Part shown: positions 34,201-44,005 of the stretch, one piece after another
Layout: each line of letters begins with the position of its first letter
Position numbering within the stretch: position 1 is the stretch's first letter
Source: G963663735 sp963663735
GTDB taxonomy: Bacteria > Acidobacteriota > UBA6911 > RPQK01 > JAPXNP01
Reading direction: 5' to 3'
DNA: 64,000 bases
Assembly (NCBI GenBank): GCA_963663735.2
Contig: CAXXHN010000002.1
Location: 744,001-808,000, forward strand
Made by a program: the position numbers and the translations under genes
Notes under the pieces: generated by a model
Databases searched by the model: none
What the model saw: the letters and a program-made list of their open reading frames with translations, nothing else
Told to the model about the DNA's origin: nothing

Positions 34201-35826
34201 CTACTTGTTTAATAATCCGATCAAACTCTTTCCATCTGTGCTTTTAGGCACTTTTATTCCCAGGAGGGATCCGATGGTTACCGGAATATCCACGGTTTCA
34301 ACTCTTTCCTCATATCGACCCTTGCTGATCCCTTTCCCGGCAAAAATCAAGGGTACATGAGTATCGTAACGGTAAGGTGAGCCGTGTCCCGTTCCCGTTC
34401 CCTTGGAGGCGTAGAATTTCTCTTCCCACTGGATCAGCAGGTTGGGGCTGCGTCCCGGATAATAATTGTTGTAGTGAAGAGTATGGAAATAGTCATCACT
34501 CGGTTTTTCCAGTTCGGTCCTGGTCCAGACCTTGCGGATCGGGGAACAGGATTCCAGAAGCATGGCAGCCTTATTTTCCAAATCTTCCCGCTTCAGGTTG
34601 TTTCTGCCTATGGCCGTATGGTCAAGGTAATAGCCATTTACGAACCATTCGTCGCCGTCTCCAACCGACCGGTCAAACTCAGGACCCAGCTGCTGGATGC
34701 AGGCGATATCTTCATCATCCAGGCGACCGCCTCCTTGCTGAGTCTGTTCCAGGTATTCAGGAAGTTCCAGCCCACCATGGTCAGCGGTCAGAGCGACAGC
34801 CCATTGGTCACTTCCGACTTCTGTATCAAGATAAGAGAATAATTCAGCCAGAGTGGCATCGAGGCGCATCAGTGTGTCCAGCATCTCGGGGCTGTTGGGG
34901 CCCCAGGTATGGCCTACTGAATCCACAACGGAAAAGCTTATACCAAGGTAGTCGGGGTGTTCGTCCTTTCCCAGGCTTTCCTTTTCGATCAGTTTCTTGG
35001 CCAGCTTCATCAGGTAGGTATCCATCATCGGGGTTCCCCCGAAAGAGTTGTAAAACGCGCTGTCAGGGAAGGGGTAGTCTGAACCAATGGAGTGCGGCAA
35101 CTGGTTGCTGAACCAGCCATAATCACTCTGCACCACATCATCCCTGGGAAGCAGGGAAGCACCCTCTTTTGTCATGTTCCACAATTTCCCAAAAAACTGT
35201 CCAGGGTAATCTTCACGGTTGAATTCATTCAGCCATTCTGGAAGTTTTGCGCAATAATGAGTACTTGAAACAAACTGGCCGGTATCGTAGTCGTACCAGA
35301 ATGCTCCGTCAGGATTTTTGCCGGAAAGGAGAATCGCGGCTCTGTCCTTACGGCTGATCCCATATGTTTTTGATTCCGGGTCAGCTTTCTCTATCCAGTC
35401 CGCAAGTCCGGTCACAGCCAGGTTCCTGGATGATCGTGGATCACCTTCGTAATTCTCTGCAGTGGTCACGGGACGCACTGACGTATCCTCGACACAATTA
35501 ATGGAGTCTGTGCCTTCATTCTGGTACCAGCTGTTTCCAATAATTCCGTTATGCCTGGGATAATATCCACTTCCCAAGACAGCGTGCCCTACTCCGGTTT
35601 CGGTTATCGCATGGGCGTGATGGGCTTCAGAAAAAATTTTCCCGTTATTGAGGAGCCATTTTAGCCCACCATTGAAGTTGTCACCAAAGCGGTCCATATA
35701 ATCAGCTCTTCCCTGGTCAATCACGATGGTCAGCACCAGCTTGGGTGGATTATTGTCAGCTGACAAAACCGAGATTGAAATGAAAACCAGGGATAAAAAG
35801 AGAAAAATAGATTTTGTTAATTTCAT
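34201..35826 (-). CDS. PafA-type alkaline phosphatase / phosphodiesterase family protein, exported
   Basis: Alkaline phosphatase superfamily enzyme with a signal peptide (KSIFLFLSLVFISISVLSA). The first metal ligand is D37 in TIVIDQGR. The nucleophile Thr77 is in ITETGVGHAVLGSGYYP, and the PafA-like KDR motif is in GISRKDRAAILLSG. A later metal-binding segment has DSVGHTWGP and LTADHGG. PafA-type enzymes are calcium-independent periplasmic phosphomonoesterases that release phosphate from many organic esters. Length (541 aa) fits. It is transcribed away from the SIS gene in the same direction. No Pho box was identified. Confidence 0.9.
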   Translation of the reverse strand: MKLTKSIFLFLSLVFISISVLSADNNPPKLVLTIVIDQGRADYMDRFGDNFNGGLKWLLNNGKIFSEAHHAHAITETGVGHAVLGSGYYPRHNGIIGNSWYQNEGTDSINCVEDTSVRPVTTAENYEGDPRSSRNLAVTGLADWIEKADPESKTYGISRKDRAAILLSGKNPDGAFWYDYDTGQFVSSTHYCAKLPEWLNEFNREDYPGQFFGKLWNMTKEGASLLPRDDVVQSDYGWFSNQLPHSIGSDYPFPDSAFYNSFGGTPMMDTYLMKLAKKLIEKESLGKDEHPDYLGISFSVVDSVGHTWGPNSPEMLDTLMRLDATLAELFSYLDTEVGSDQWAVALTADHGGLELPEYLEQTQQGGGRLDDEDIACIQQLGPEFDRSVGDGDEWFVNGYYLDHTAIGRNNLKREDLENKAAMLLESCSPIRKVWTRTELEKPSDDYFHTLHYNNYYPGRSPNLLIQWEEKFYASKGTGTGHGSPYRYDTHVPLIFAGKGISKGRYEERVETVDIPVTIGSLLGIKVPKSTDGKSLIGLLNK

Positions 35827-35908
35827 AAATAATATTTCACTTGTTAAGAATTATTAATTCAATTTGAGTATTGATTCTTTCCCAGACAAACCAGCATCTA
35901 AGAGGCTG

Positions 35909-36481
35909 CTATTCCGGGTTTTCCATAAAGTAATATCCTACAACATGCAGTATGAGGGAATGCCCATCTTCGATTCTTCCCATATGGGAGGATTCCACGA
36001 AAACCGGGTGTTTCGCGATCTGCCCCAGTTTTCCTCCCGGGCGCCCGGTAAGGCCGATAGTAATAAGGTCATTTGCATTGGCCCAGGTAACAGCTTCAAT
36101 GATGTTGGGAGAACTGCCGCTTCCGCTTATGGTGATAAGCACGTCCCGGGCAAAAGCAAAATTCTTAAGCTGTTCAACAAATACTTTGTCGTAACTGAAA
36201 TCATTGCCCAGGGCGGTTATCCATGGAGTATTGTCATTGAGGCAGATGACCTTAAACCTTGGTTCCCGATTAAGGGAAGCGCCCTTGCCCAGGTCCACCG
36301 CAAAATGGCTGGCGGTGGCAGCGCTTCCACCATTTCCGCAGATAAATATCTGCCGGCCCTGTTTCCTGCAGTCTTCCAGGATTTCAATAATTCTGGAAAT
36401 GACCGGACTCTCAAGCTTTTCTGTCATTGCAAGGTTTTCTTGCAGGTAGTTTTGAATGAATTCAATATGTTTATTGTTCAT
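35909..36481 (-). CDS. SIS-domain isomerase, GmhA (sedoheptulose-7-phosphate isomerase) type
   Basis: Sugar isomerase domain protein of 190 aa, the usual GmhA/DiaA size. Typical segments are IFICGNGGSAATASHFAVDLGKG, ALGNDFSYDKVFVEQL, TISGSGSSPNIIEAV and GLTGRPGGKLGQIA. GmhA makes D-glycero-D-manno-heptose 7-phosphate, the first step of LPS heptose synthesis. DiaA-like relatives instead bind DnaA, so the function is inferred. HldE/GmhB are not in the window. A divergent ROK sugar kinase lies 277 bases away. Confidence 0.82.
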   Translation of the reverse strand: MNNKHIEFIQNYLQENLAMTEKLESPVISRIIEILEDCRKQGRQIFICGNGGSAATASHFAVDLGKGASLNREPRFKVICLNDNTPWITALGNDFSYDKVFVEQLKNFAFARDVLITISGSGSSPNIIEAVTWANANDLITIGLTGRPGGKLGQIAKHPVFVESSHMGRIEDGHSLILHVVGYYFMENPE

Positions 36482-36758
36482 AAATAAGTTACTTTCGATG
36501 AAATGGGTCTGTATTGTTAATTTTTGATATTAGTAAAAAGGTTAATTTGCAGGATCGATTACTGAAGTTTATAACAAAAAAACCAACCGGCTTAAGTTTA
36601 GATTTTTCAGATAATGGCTGCAAGTTGCAATTCTCTTTGTCCAGTCCGTGAAAACAGGCTTCATTCATCGGCTTGAAACAGGCGGCAGGTTGACATAACA
36701 GGGGGAATAACTGTTGAATTATAATAAATTCATTCCGGAGAAGAGACGAGAGTTGAGT

Positions 36759-37685
36759 ATGGATAATCAGATTCTTTGCTTTGAATCAGGCGGCACCAAG
36801 CTGGTGGCAGCTTTATTTAATAATCAGGGCAGGGTAGTGAAAAAAACGGTAATGAAAAGGGCACGAAACCAAAAAGCTGAGGAAACGGTCCAACATCTCT
36901 GCGTTGCTGGTAAAAAAATAGCGGATGAATGCGGGCATCCTTCAGCCATCGGCTGGGGTTTTGGCGGCACAGTTGATCGTGAAACCGGGAATCCGGTCTA
37001 TTGTTACCACGAAGAAGGCTGGGGAGGTTTTGATGCCATTTCGATGTTGCGCCGGGAATTTAACAATATCCCAGTTTATGTGGAAAATGACTGCAATATG
37101 GGTGCCCTGGCCGAGGCCTGGAGTGAGGGCGGAGAACCTCCTGAAATGCTTTTTTTCGCGACACTGGGAACAGGTATCGGTGGAGGCATTGTCCGTCGCG
37201 GCAAACTTCAGCAATTCAGCAATTCCGGGGAAGGGGAGATTGGGCATCTGGTAGTGGAACCCGGAGGATTCCCCTGTGCCTGCGGAAACAGGGGATGCCT
37301 GGAAGCATATTGCTCCGGTCCGGGAATGAAGAATCTAGCGCTGCTTTTAACCGGTAAAAAAATGGATTCCTTTGAAATTATGGAAGGTTTCCGGAGAGGG
37401 GAGTCTGACGCTGTAAGAATTGTGGAAAAAAGTGCTGATTACCTGGCCCGGGCATTCTCCGCAGTGATCAACATACTGGCCCCGGAAGAAATAGTACTGG
37501 GAGGAGGAGTGATGTGGAAAAATCATGAATTTTTAAACATGATCGAGGACAGAAGCCTTGCTTTAGCGTTTCCGGTAATTGCTGGCAAGGTGCGTTTTCG
37601 GATCTCTGAACTAGGAGAAGACCTGGTCTCCAGAGGAGCCTATCTGTTTGCCAGGCAGAATAATGTATTGCGGTTGCAGAAATAA
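36759..37685 (+). CDS. ROK family sugar kinase (glucokinase-like)
   Basis: Phosphorylates glucose or an amino sugar with ATP. It shows the ATP phosphate-binding motif FESGGTKLVAALFN near the N terminus, the catalytic Asp in VENDCNMGALAE, the glycine-rich LGTGIGGGIV and the ROK zinc motif CACGNRGCLEAYCSG. The C-terminal part IVLGGGVMW is also typical. I place the start at ATG 36759 (MDNQILCF). The frame is open to 36714, but the added residues have no family match. Substrate is not determined, and ROK members can also be N-acetylmannosamine or fructose kinases. Confidence 0.9.
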   Translation: MDNQILCFESGGTKLVAALFNNQGRVVKKTVMKRARNQKAEETVQHLCVAGKKIADECGHPSAIGWGFGGTVDRETGNPVYCYHEEGWGGFDAISMLRREFNNIPVYVENDCNMGALAEAWSEGGEPPEMLFFATLGTGIGGGIVRRGKLQQFSNSGEGEIGHLVVEPGGFPCACGNRGCLEAYCSGPGMKNLALLLTGKKMDSFEIMEGFRRGESDAVRIVEKSADYLARAFSAVINILAPEEIVLGGGVMWKNHEFLNMIEDRSLALAFPVIAGKVRFRISELGEDLVSRGAYLFARQNNVLRLQK

Positions 37686-37811
37686 AAACTATTCATATAT
37701 ATTAAAAGAAGCGTTTAATATGAACATAATAGCTGGCTGTGCAACACTGAATTTTCACAATGATGTAATCAGCTTGGCTGCACAGGAAGATTTCATGCTG
37801 TGAAACGATCT

Positions 37812-37836
37812 GCCGGAGTAAAGCGCCGGTTTTTTT
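37812..37836 (+). terminator. Possible terminator of the ROK gene
   Basis: GCCGG (37812-37816) can pair with CCGGT (37826-37830, one G-U pair) across a 9-base loop, and is followed by a seven-T run. The stem is short, but the T-run is good and the position 127 bases after the stop is plausible. Confidence 0.4.
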
Positions 37837-37892
37837 AAAGACAGAAGCTTCAAGTGTTCAGGTTTGTCATAGCAGGAGGAGATTATTGATTT

Positions 37893-38132
37893 ATGAATGA
37901 AATTATTGGTGAGATGGAAAAAGGCTGGAACGAAAAAATTGTTTTCAGCGTTAGTGAATTTAAAGGAAAGAACTACGCCAACATCAGGATTTATTACGAG
38001 GATGATGAAGGTGAGTGGAAACCTACAAAAAAAGGCGTGACAGTTTCCCTGGATACTTTTGCAGAATTCAAGGAAAACATTGAAAGCCTGGAAACCTATT
38101 TGAAAGAGAATGACTTGTTGATGGAAGGCTAG
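37893..38132 (+). CDS. PC4/p15-like ssDNA-binding domain protein (YdbC type)
   Basis: A 79-aa protein made of one PC4-like domain: KIVFSVSEFKGKNYANIRIY, then YEDDEGEWKPTKKGVTVSLD. PC4 domains bind single-stranded DNA through a curved beta-sheet, and bacterial versions are uncharacterised nucleic-acid-binding proteins or transcription cofactors. A strong ribosome-binding site (GGAGGAG) precedes the ATG. It is followed about 100 bases later by a CDGSH gene in the same direction, so the two may be co-transcribed up to the terminator at 38509. Confidence 0.85.
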   Translation: MNEIIGEMEKGWNEKIVFSVSEFKGKNYANIRIYYEDDEGEWKPTKKGVTVSLDTFAEFKENIESLETYLKENDLLMEG

Positions 38133-38233
38133 GAGTTTTGTCAGAGTTGTCTGGCATAATTCCGATCGTCTTCAAAATAAGAAATGCATATCAATTACGG
38201 TATGCAGAAATGAGGAGAAGTAGGATTAAATCG

Positions 38234-38425
38234 ATGACAGAGATCAAGTGCATGAAAGACGGTCCTTTTTTCGTCAGCGGTGAGTTCAAACTCACTGATT
38301 CAAATGGTAAACCCATTCAGCTGGGCGAAAAAAAGCAGGTTGGATTGTGCCGTTGCGGACATTCCCAGGATCAGCCGTTTTGTGATGGTCGACATCGTAT
38401 TGCAGGATTTGCTTCTGCGGTCTAG
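38234..38425 (+). CDS. CDGSH iron-sulfur domain protein
   Basis: Small 2Fe-2S protein. The ligand motif is CRCGHSQDQPFCDGRH, with three Cys and one His in the CDGSH pattern. The N-terminal half (GPFFVSGEFKLTDSNGKPI) is the usual beta-strand part of bacterial CDGSH proteins. The start ATG at 38234 gives a 63-aa protein, with GGAGAAG and AGGA upstream. The frame is open to 38138, but that part lacks family likeness. Function in bacteria is unknown, with redox or cluster-transfer roles proposed. Confidence 0.88.
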   Translation: MTEIKCMKDGPFFVSGEFKLTDSNGKPIQLGEKKQVGLCRCGHSQDQPFCDGRHRIAGFASAV

Positions 38426-38751
38426 AGTCACTTCATTTATTTTTAAAAACCTGGCGGAATAATTCGGCACAGGTGGTGATTGCCCGAAAGGGCAGTCGAT
38501 TTTAAATGAAAACTCCGGGAAACTGACATTTTCGGGGTTTTTATTTTGGTCGCATAAGATATATTATGTAATATTTTGCCAATATAATTGGGGATAAACT
38601 CCTGGGTATTCTCAGAAGTGGTTTTGGCAATTTTGTTATATTTAATAATCTATTAATAATTATTATCTCAAGCATTACCTAAATAAAATTCAAACCAGCT
38701 TCAATAAAAACAGGCATCAATTCAAAAAACCCGTGATAAACTGTTGCGGCT
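38426..38751. other. Intergenic region between CDGSH gene and acyl-CoA ligase
   Basis: About 325 bases. It holds a small TGCCC-GAAA-GGGCA hairpin (38481-38494), the terminator at 38509-38546, and then AT-rich DNA up to the ligase start that probably carries its promoter. No gene is visible. Confidence 0.55.
38509..38546 (+). terminator. Intrinsic terminator after the CDGSH gene
   Basis: AAAACTCCGGGAAA (38509-38522) pairs with TTTTCGGGGTTTT (from 38529), with one G-U pair and one bulge. It continues into TTTTTATTTT on the plus strand. Good position 84 bases after the CDGSH stop. Confidence 0.7.
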
Positions 38752-40461
38752 ATGAAAGAAGCTTTTAAAACTTACCCGGTCGAGACGATCCGTGACATCT
38801 TATTAAAAGGCTGCCAGCGCTATAGCGAAAGAGTCGCTTGCAAGACCAAGTATTCGGGCCTTTTTCAACCAGCGACTTATGAGGATATTCGAATCCGCAC
38901 TGAGAATCTGGCTACCTGCCTGTTTAAACTTGGTGTTGAAAAAGGCGACCGCGTAGCAATTCTTGGCGAAAATCGAACAGAGTGGATTATCGCTTATTTC
39001 GCCGTGACTACTTCCGGATTTGTCGCCGTCCCGATTGATCGCGATTTAAAAGAGAGGGAAATCAGGCATATACTTGATTTCTCGGAATCCAAGGTACTGA
39101 TAGCTTCTGAAGATTACATGAAATTAATCCAGTATGACCGGGAGACCCTCCCTTTCCTGGAGAAAACGATATCCATGGAGGGCCGTAAAGATGGATCGGA
39201 TATGTCTTTTTCTGAAGCTCTGGCCGAAGGTGCCAAGGCCCTGAACAGCGGAGATAATGCCTATGCTCAAGCTGAAGTATACGCGGATGACCTGGCCGTA
39301 TTAATTTTTACTTCAGGCACCACTGGAACCTCTAAGGGTGTCATGTTGTCCCACAATAATATCGCGTCAAATGTGGTTGGGACTTCCTTTCATATACGTG
39401 TAGACGGCAACGATACGCTGCTTTCTGTTCTGCCGCTGCATCATACCTACGAAGCCACAGCCGGTATGCTGACAGCTTTTTATCAGGGGGCGACTGTTTG
39501 CCACGCTGAAAGCCTGCGCCGGATTGTGGATAATCTTGTTGAGACCAAAGCTACCGCAATGCTTGCCGTACCCGCGATATATGAAGCTATCTACCGGCGG
39601 ATAAAGGCAGGCATTGAGCAGAAAGGCAAGACTAAATTCATCATTGCCAAGGGCGTGGCCAGCCTGACGGAACGTGTTTTACGCAAATCAATTCGGAAAA
39701 AGCTTTTTCATCAGGTTCACGATAAAATCGGCGGACACCTGAGACTTCTGATTTCAGGTGGGGCCGCACTCGCTCCTGAGATATCCAAGGGTTTCAGGGA
39801 CTTGGGCATAGATTTCATGCAAGGTTACGGACTTACGGAATTTTCTCCTATCATCAGCGTAAATCGGCTGGACAAATTCAAGGATGGTACCGCCGGAGTA
39901 CCCATTCCCTGCTGTGAAGTGAAAATCGTAAACGATGAGATCGTTGTTAAAGGCCCATGTGTGATGCAGGGATATTACAAAAATCAAGCCGCTACTGATG
40001 AAGTAATTAAAGATGGATGGCTTCATACCGGAGACTTGGGTTTTATCGATAAAGATGGCTTGCTGAACATAAACGGCCGCAGTAAATCGGTGATTGTTAC
40101 TCAGAATGGCAAGAATATTTACCCTGAAGAAATTGAGTTTCTCCTGCTGGAAAGTCAATATGTTTTGGAGTGCCTGGTATGGGGAGGGCCCGATATTGAT
40201 CCGTCGATGGTTGAAGTGCAAGCCATTATTGTTCCCAATTCAGATACTTTTGATGAAGAATTCGGACCCGCCGGTTATGATGAAAGCAAAATAGAAGAGA
40301 CTATTGCTCAGGTTGTGAAAAGAGCCAACCGGCAACTGGCAAATTATAAAAGGGTTAAAAAATACACTCTCAGGACAGAAGAGTTTGAAAAGACGACTAC
40401 CAGGAAGATTAAAAGATATCTATATACCGGCAAGCCTAAAGGGGTGAAGAAAAGGCTGTAG
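38752..40461 (+). CDS. AMP-forming long-chain acyl-CoA synthetase family protein
   Basis: Adenylate-forming enzyme of the FadD/FadD15 type that activates fatty acids with ATP and CoA. The P-loop motif is IFTSGTTGTSKGVMLSHNN, the aromatic/gate motif is MQGYGLTEFSP, and the hinge region is HTGDLGFIDKDGLLNINGR. A C-terminal Lys lies in the region ending FEKTTTRKIKRYLY. The size (569 aa) and the long insertion after the P-loop (KSIRKKLFHQVHDKIGGHLR) favour long-chain acyl-CoA ligases. The gene is single, convergent with miaB. Chain length preference cannot be read from sequence. Confidence 0.9.
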   Translation: MKEAFKTYPVETIRDILLKGCQRYSERVACKTKYSGLFQPATYEDIRIRTENLATCLFKLGVEKGDRVAILGENRTEWIIAYFAVTTSGFVAVPIDRDLKEREIRHILDFSESKVLIASEDYMKLIQYDRETLPFLEKTISMEGRKDGSDMSFSEALAEGAKALNSGDNAYAQAEVYADDLAVLIFTSGTTGTSKGVMLSHNNIASNVVGTSFHIRVDGNDTLLSVLPLHHTYEATAGMLTAFYQGATVCHAESLRRIVDNLVETKATAMLAVPAIYEAIYRRIKAGIEQKGKTKFIIAKGVASLTERVLRKSIRKKLFHQVHDKIGGHLRLLISGGAALAPEISKGFRDLGIDFMQGYGLTEFSPIISVNRLDKFKDGTAGVPIPCCEVKIVNDEIVVKGPCVMQGYYKNQAATDEVIKDGWLHTGDLGFIDKDGLLNINGRSKSVIVTQNGKNIYPEEIEFLLLESQYVLECLVWGGPDIDPSMVEVQAIIVPNSDTFDEEFGPAGYDESKIEETIAQVVKRANRQLANYKRVKKYTLRTEEFEKTTTRKIKRYLYTGKPKGVKKRL

Positions 40462-40516
40462 GTTGTTTTTTAACCTGTAAACCTGGGACTTGGATTATTC
40501 CGTCATTTGCCAATAA

Positions 40517-41941
40517 TTACCTAGTCCAACCATTTCTTTCAAGAGATGAGATGCCCACAAAATCAGACAATATTTCCCTTCCTGATAGGCTGTTAGGACT
40601 TGTTTTTTCAATTTTTACTTTAACATAATCTCCTGGTTTGGAAGTAGAAGGGAAATTTACGATCTTGTTCGTTGATGTCCTTCCTGTTATCCACACTCCG
40701 TCCTTGGATTTTCCTTCGACCAGCACTTCAAATATTTTGCCCAGGTAGTTTTCCTGGTGTCCTTTGATCTGAATTTCTTTCTGCAGTTCCTGCAGCGAAT
40801 GCAGCCTCCGGCTTTTAACATCTTCGGGGACACTGTCTTCCCAGTCAGCAGCTTCAGTATGTGGCCTTACCGAATATTTGAAGGAAAACATCTGTTCAAA
40901 CCTGGCTTTTCTGACTACATCCAGTGTGTCTTCAAAATCCTGGTCGGATTCCCCTGGGAATCCTGCAATGATATCTGTGGAAAGGGCGATGTGGCGTCGG
41001 CATTCCTGGAACTTTCTGACTAGTTCAAGGTACCACTCCCGGGTATGAAGACGCCGCATTTTTTTTAGAATGGCATTGGATCCTGATTGCAGCGGCAGGT
41101 GTACCTGGTTGCAAATATTCTCTTTTTCTTCGATAAGTTTAATCAGTTCATCTGAAAAATTGATTGGATGGGGAGAAACGAACCTGATCCTTCTGATCCC
41201 CTCAATTTCGGATACAGCTTCCAGCAGGTCAGTAAAGCTGTAAGTTTCATTTTTGGGATCGTGGTAGTTGGTAACAGTCTGGCCGAGGAGCTGTATTTCA
41301 GTGTACCCCTTCCCTGCTGCATCCCTGGCATCCTGAATAATGACTCCAGCCTCCCGGTTTCGTTCCCTGCCTCTGGTATAAGGAACAATGCAGTAGGAAC
41401 ATTTTTTATTACATCCTTCCATGATGGTTATATTAGCCTTGAAAATGCTGTTTCTCTGGATTGCCTTTTTCTCAGCGGGTTCAATATCTTTCACAAAATC
41501 GGTTAAAACCGGCTTTTTGTTTATGAAATCTTCCTGCTGTTCCTGTATGTGGTTCCTGGAAGCTATCAACTCATCAATTATTTCAGGAATGGCGTAATAC
41601 TGGTGGGTTCCCACAATAAAATCTACATAGGGAGCCCGCTTAATGATAGCTGGGCCCTCCTGCTGGGCGACACAACCGGCAACACCAATTAAAAGAGCAG
41701 GTTTAGCTTCCTTGATCAAACGCAACTCTCCGAGGCGGCTGAAGACTTTATGGCTGGCTTTTTCCCGGACGCTGCAGGTATTGAGAAGGATTAAATCAGC
41801 ATCCAGCTTATCGGCAGCCGGGATCATTCCGTGCTGGATCAGCAATCCGCTGATCTTTTCCGTGTCATGTTCATTCATCTGGCAACCATGTGTCTCAATA
41901 TAATAACTTAGCAAGATTTTCATTTTTTCCTGTTGCTGCAT
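40517..41941 (-). CDS. miaB: tRNA (N6-dimethylallyl adenosine 37) methylthiotransferase MiaB
   Basis: Radical SAM methylthiotransferase that converts i6A37 to ms2i6A37 in tRNAs. The N-terminal domain has three cluster Cys in ETHGCQMNEHDTE, LLNTCSVREKA and GVAGCVAQQEG. The radical SAM domain has EGCNKKCSYCIVPYTRGRE, the CxxxCxxC site. A C-terminal TRAM domain follows (GKIFEVLVEGKSKDGVWITG). MiaB is preferred over RimO/MtaB because of the overall order and the TNKIVNFP segment. The first residues (MQQQEKMKI) may include a later start at KMKILLSYY. Confidence 0.93.
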   Translation of the reverse strand: MQQQEKMKILLSYYIETHGCQMNEHDTEKISGLLIQHGMIPAADKLDADLILLNTCSVREKASHKVFSRLGELRLIKEAKPALLIGVAGCVAQQEGPAIIKRAPYVDFIVGTHQYYAIPEIIDELIASRNHIQEQQEDFINKKPVLTDFVKDIEPAEKKAIQRNSIFKANITIMEGCNKKCSYCIVPYTRGRERNREAGVIIQDARDAAGKGYTEIQLLGQTVTNYHDPKNETYSFTDLLEAVSEIEGIRRIRFVSPHPINFSDELIKLIEEKENICNQVHLPLQSGSNAILKKMRRLHTREWYLELVRKFQECRRHIALSTDIIAGFPGESDQDFEDTLDVVRKARFEQMFSFKYSVRPHTEAADWEDSVPEDVKSRRLHSLQELQKEIQIKGHQENYLGKIFEVLVEGKSKDGVWITGRTSTNKIVNFPSTSKPGDYVKVKIEKTSPNSLSGREILSDFVGISSLERNGWTR

Positions 41942-42050
41942 TAGTTAACTGGTAAAGCAGAAATTACAGCATCTGAAACCTCATATTTCTGATGCAGGAA
42001 AATAAACCGGAGAAGTTTACAAGTATAGCGAAAAAATGGCAGAAACTGGA

Positions 42051-43760
42051 CTAGACAGTTGTCTCTGTCCACTTATTTTCTGGCAGATCCACGAGATTAT
42101 TGCGTTTATATAACATTTCCCAGGCTTGTTTCCTCGTGGTATCAGAAACTGTATCACCGCCCATCAGCCTTGATATTTCCTCAATTCTGCCCTTCTGGTC
42201 CAGCAATTTAATGGTGGCCCTGGTTCGGTTTTGATAAACGTCTTTCCCTACATGGTAGTGACGCTGTCCGCATGCGGCTACCTGTGGCAGGTGAGTTACA
42301 CAGAATACTTGCTGTTTCTCAGCAAGGCTGGCAAGTTTTTCTCCCAGAACTGAAGCTGTTTTTCCTCCGATTCCGGCGTCAACTTCGTCAAAAACCAGTG
42401 ATTTTTGCATATTTTCTGATTTTAACACTGTTCTTAAAGCCAGCATTATCCGGGAAAGTTCACCTCCTGAGGCAATTTTTACCAGGGGCCTGGGATCCTC
42501 TCCCTTATTGGTGCTGATCAGGAATTCCGCTTGGTCCATCCCGGTTGGCCCGGGTTCCGGCAGGGGCAGGAATTCAACGGCGAACTGTACATTTTTCATT
42601 GCCAGCTCCGAGAGTTCCTCTTCAATGTCATGAATCATCCTGACCGATGCTTTTTTTCGAACCTCTGTCAGCTGCTTCGCAAGCTGCAGGCATTCATTAA
42701 AACTTGCTTCCCGATCCTGCTGCAGTTTCCGATCACGGTTTTCAGACTCTTCAATTTCCCTGACTTCAGCACTGATTTTTTCATGGTACCGAAGGATTTC
42801 CCCGATTCCTGACCCATATTTACGTTTCAGTTTTCCAATCTCGTTCAAACGGTCTTCGATAATTTCAAGTCTTTGCGGATTAACTTCAATATCATCAGTA
42901 TAATCCCTTAAAAAATAGGAGATTTCTTCTGACTGATATCTGAGATTGAGCATTCTGGAATGGAGGTCTTCCAGGGATGGATCCATTTCTTTGAGCTGTT
43001 CAATTTTTCGGATTGCCTGGTCCATGAGCGGGAGCACAGAAGGATCGTCCTCATACATGAGGTTATAAGCAGCACTGCTTTGGGTCCGCCGGCTTTCCGC
43101 ATTGGCCAGGAGAGATTTTTCTTCCTCAAGCAACCCGTCAGCCACTGGATCAAGTTCCAGCTGTTCAATTTCCCGGATCTGGAAACTCAGAAAATCCATT
43201 CTCTGCAGCCTGTTCCTTTCGGTATCATCCTGCAAAACAAGTTTTTTTTCCAGTTCTTTAAGAGTATGGTACTTCTCCGAGTATTTGTTTAATAGAAAAC
43301 CGATCTCGGCATAATGATCAAGGAAACCAAGATGGGAGCTGGGTGTCAGCAAATCCTGCTGGGCGTGTTGTCCATGAATATCAATCAAAAGGCCTCCCAG
43401 CCTCAGGACAAGGGAAAGAGGCACCAGTTGGCTGTTGATATAGGCTCGGTTGTTCCCTTCCTGGCTGATTTCCCTGCGGACAATAATTTCCGGGTCAGCA
43501 CTATCAATACCTGCGTTTTCCAGTATTTTCCAGCAGGGGTGTTGTTTTCCCGGTGAAAAAATACCTTCAATGATGGCTGAGCCGCATCCTTGCCGGATCA
43601 TTTCCTGTTGGGCCCTGGAGCCGGCAATAAGACCAACAGCGTCAACCAGGATTGATTTTCCGGAACCGGTTTCCCCGGTGATGAGGTTGAAGCCGGGTCC
43701 AAACTCAATTTCCAGTTTATCGATAATTGCAAAATTCCGGATTGATATGAATTTAAGCAT
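42051..43760 (-). CDS. recN: DNA repair protein RecN
   Basis: SMC-like ATPase acting in double-strand break repair. It shows FISIRNFAIIDKLEIEFG and Walker A GETGSGKSILVDAV at the N terminus, a long coiled-coil middle (residues ~160-380), the signature region SGGELSRIMLALRTVL and Walker B LVFDEVDAGIGGKTA. Length (569 aa) is normal. I place the start at 43760 (MLKFISIRN) rather than 43772. recN is upstream of miaB on the same strand with a 109-base gap and divergent from tolQ. Confidence 0.95.
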   Translation of the reverse strand: MLKFISIRNFAIIDKLEIEFGPGFNLITGETGSGKSILVDAVGLIAGSRAQQEMIRQGCGSAIIEGIFSPGKQHPCWKILENAGIDSADPEIIVRREISQEGNNRAYINSQLVPLSLVLRLGGLLIDIHGQHAQQDLLTPSSHLGFLDHYAEIGFLLNKYSEKYHTLKELEKKLVLQDDTERNRLQRMDFLSFQIREIEQLELDPVADGLLEEEKSLLANAESRRTQSSAAYNLMYEDDPSVLPLMDQAIRKIEQLKEMDPSLEDLHSRMLNLRYQSEEISYFLRDYTDDIEVNPQRLEIIEDRLNEIGKLKRKYGSGIGEILRYHEKISAEVREIEESENRDRKLQQDREASFNECLQLAKQLTEVRKKASVRMIHDIEEELSELAMKNVQFAVEFLPLPEPGPTGMDQAEFLISTNKGEDPRPLVKIASGGELSRIMLALRTVLKSENMQKSLVFDEVDAGIGGKTASVLGEKLASLAEKQQVFCVTHLPQVAACGQRHYHVGKDVYQNRTRATIKLLDQKGRIEEISRLMGGDTVSDTTRKQAWEMLYKRNNLVDLPENKWTETTV

Positions 43761-44005
43761 AACAGTAACCATAAAACCGGAAACCGGCTAATTATGTATC
43801 TTTGTCTGAACCGGGAAACGGTAGTTTCAATCAATTTAGTAAACTGGTTATTGCCGGACCCTTCAGTTACAATTAAGCGTTGAACTTCTGTTAACATTTA
43901 AGGTTGTATGCCTGACATATTTGGTGCCAGGCAATAACTGAAATTCAGAAAATCCTGTTTACTATTTTTATTAATCAACATTATATAGAAATCTGGTTAT
44001 AAAGC

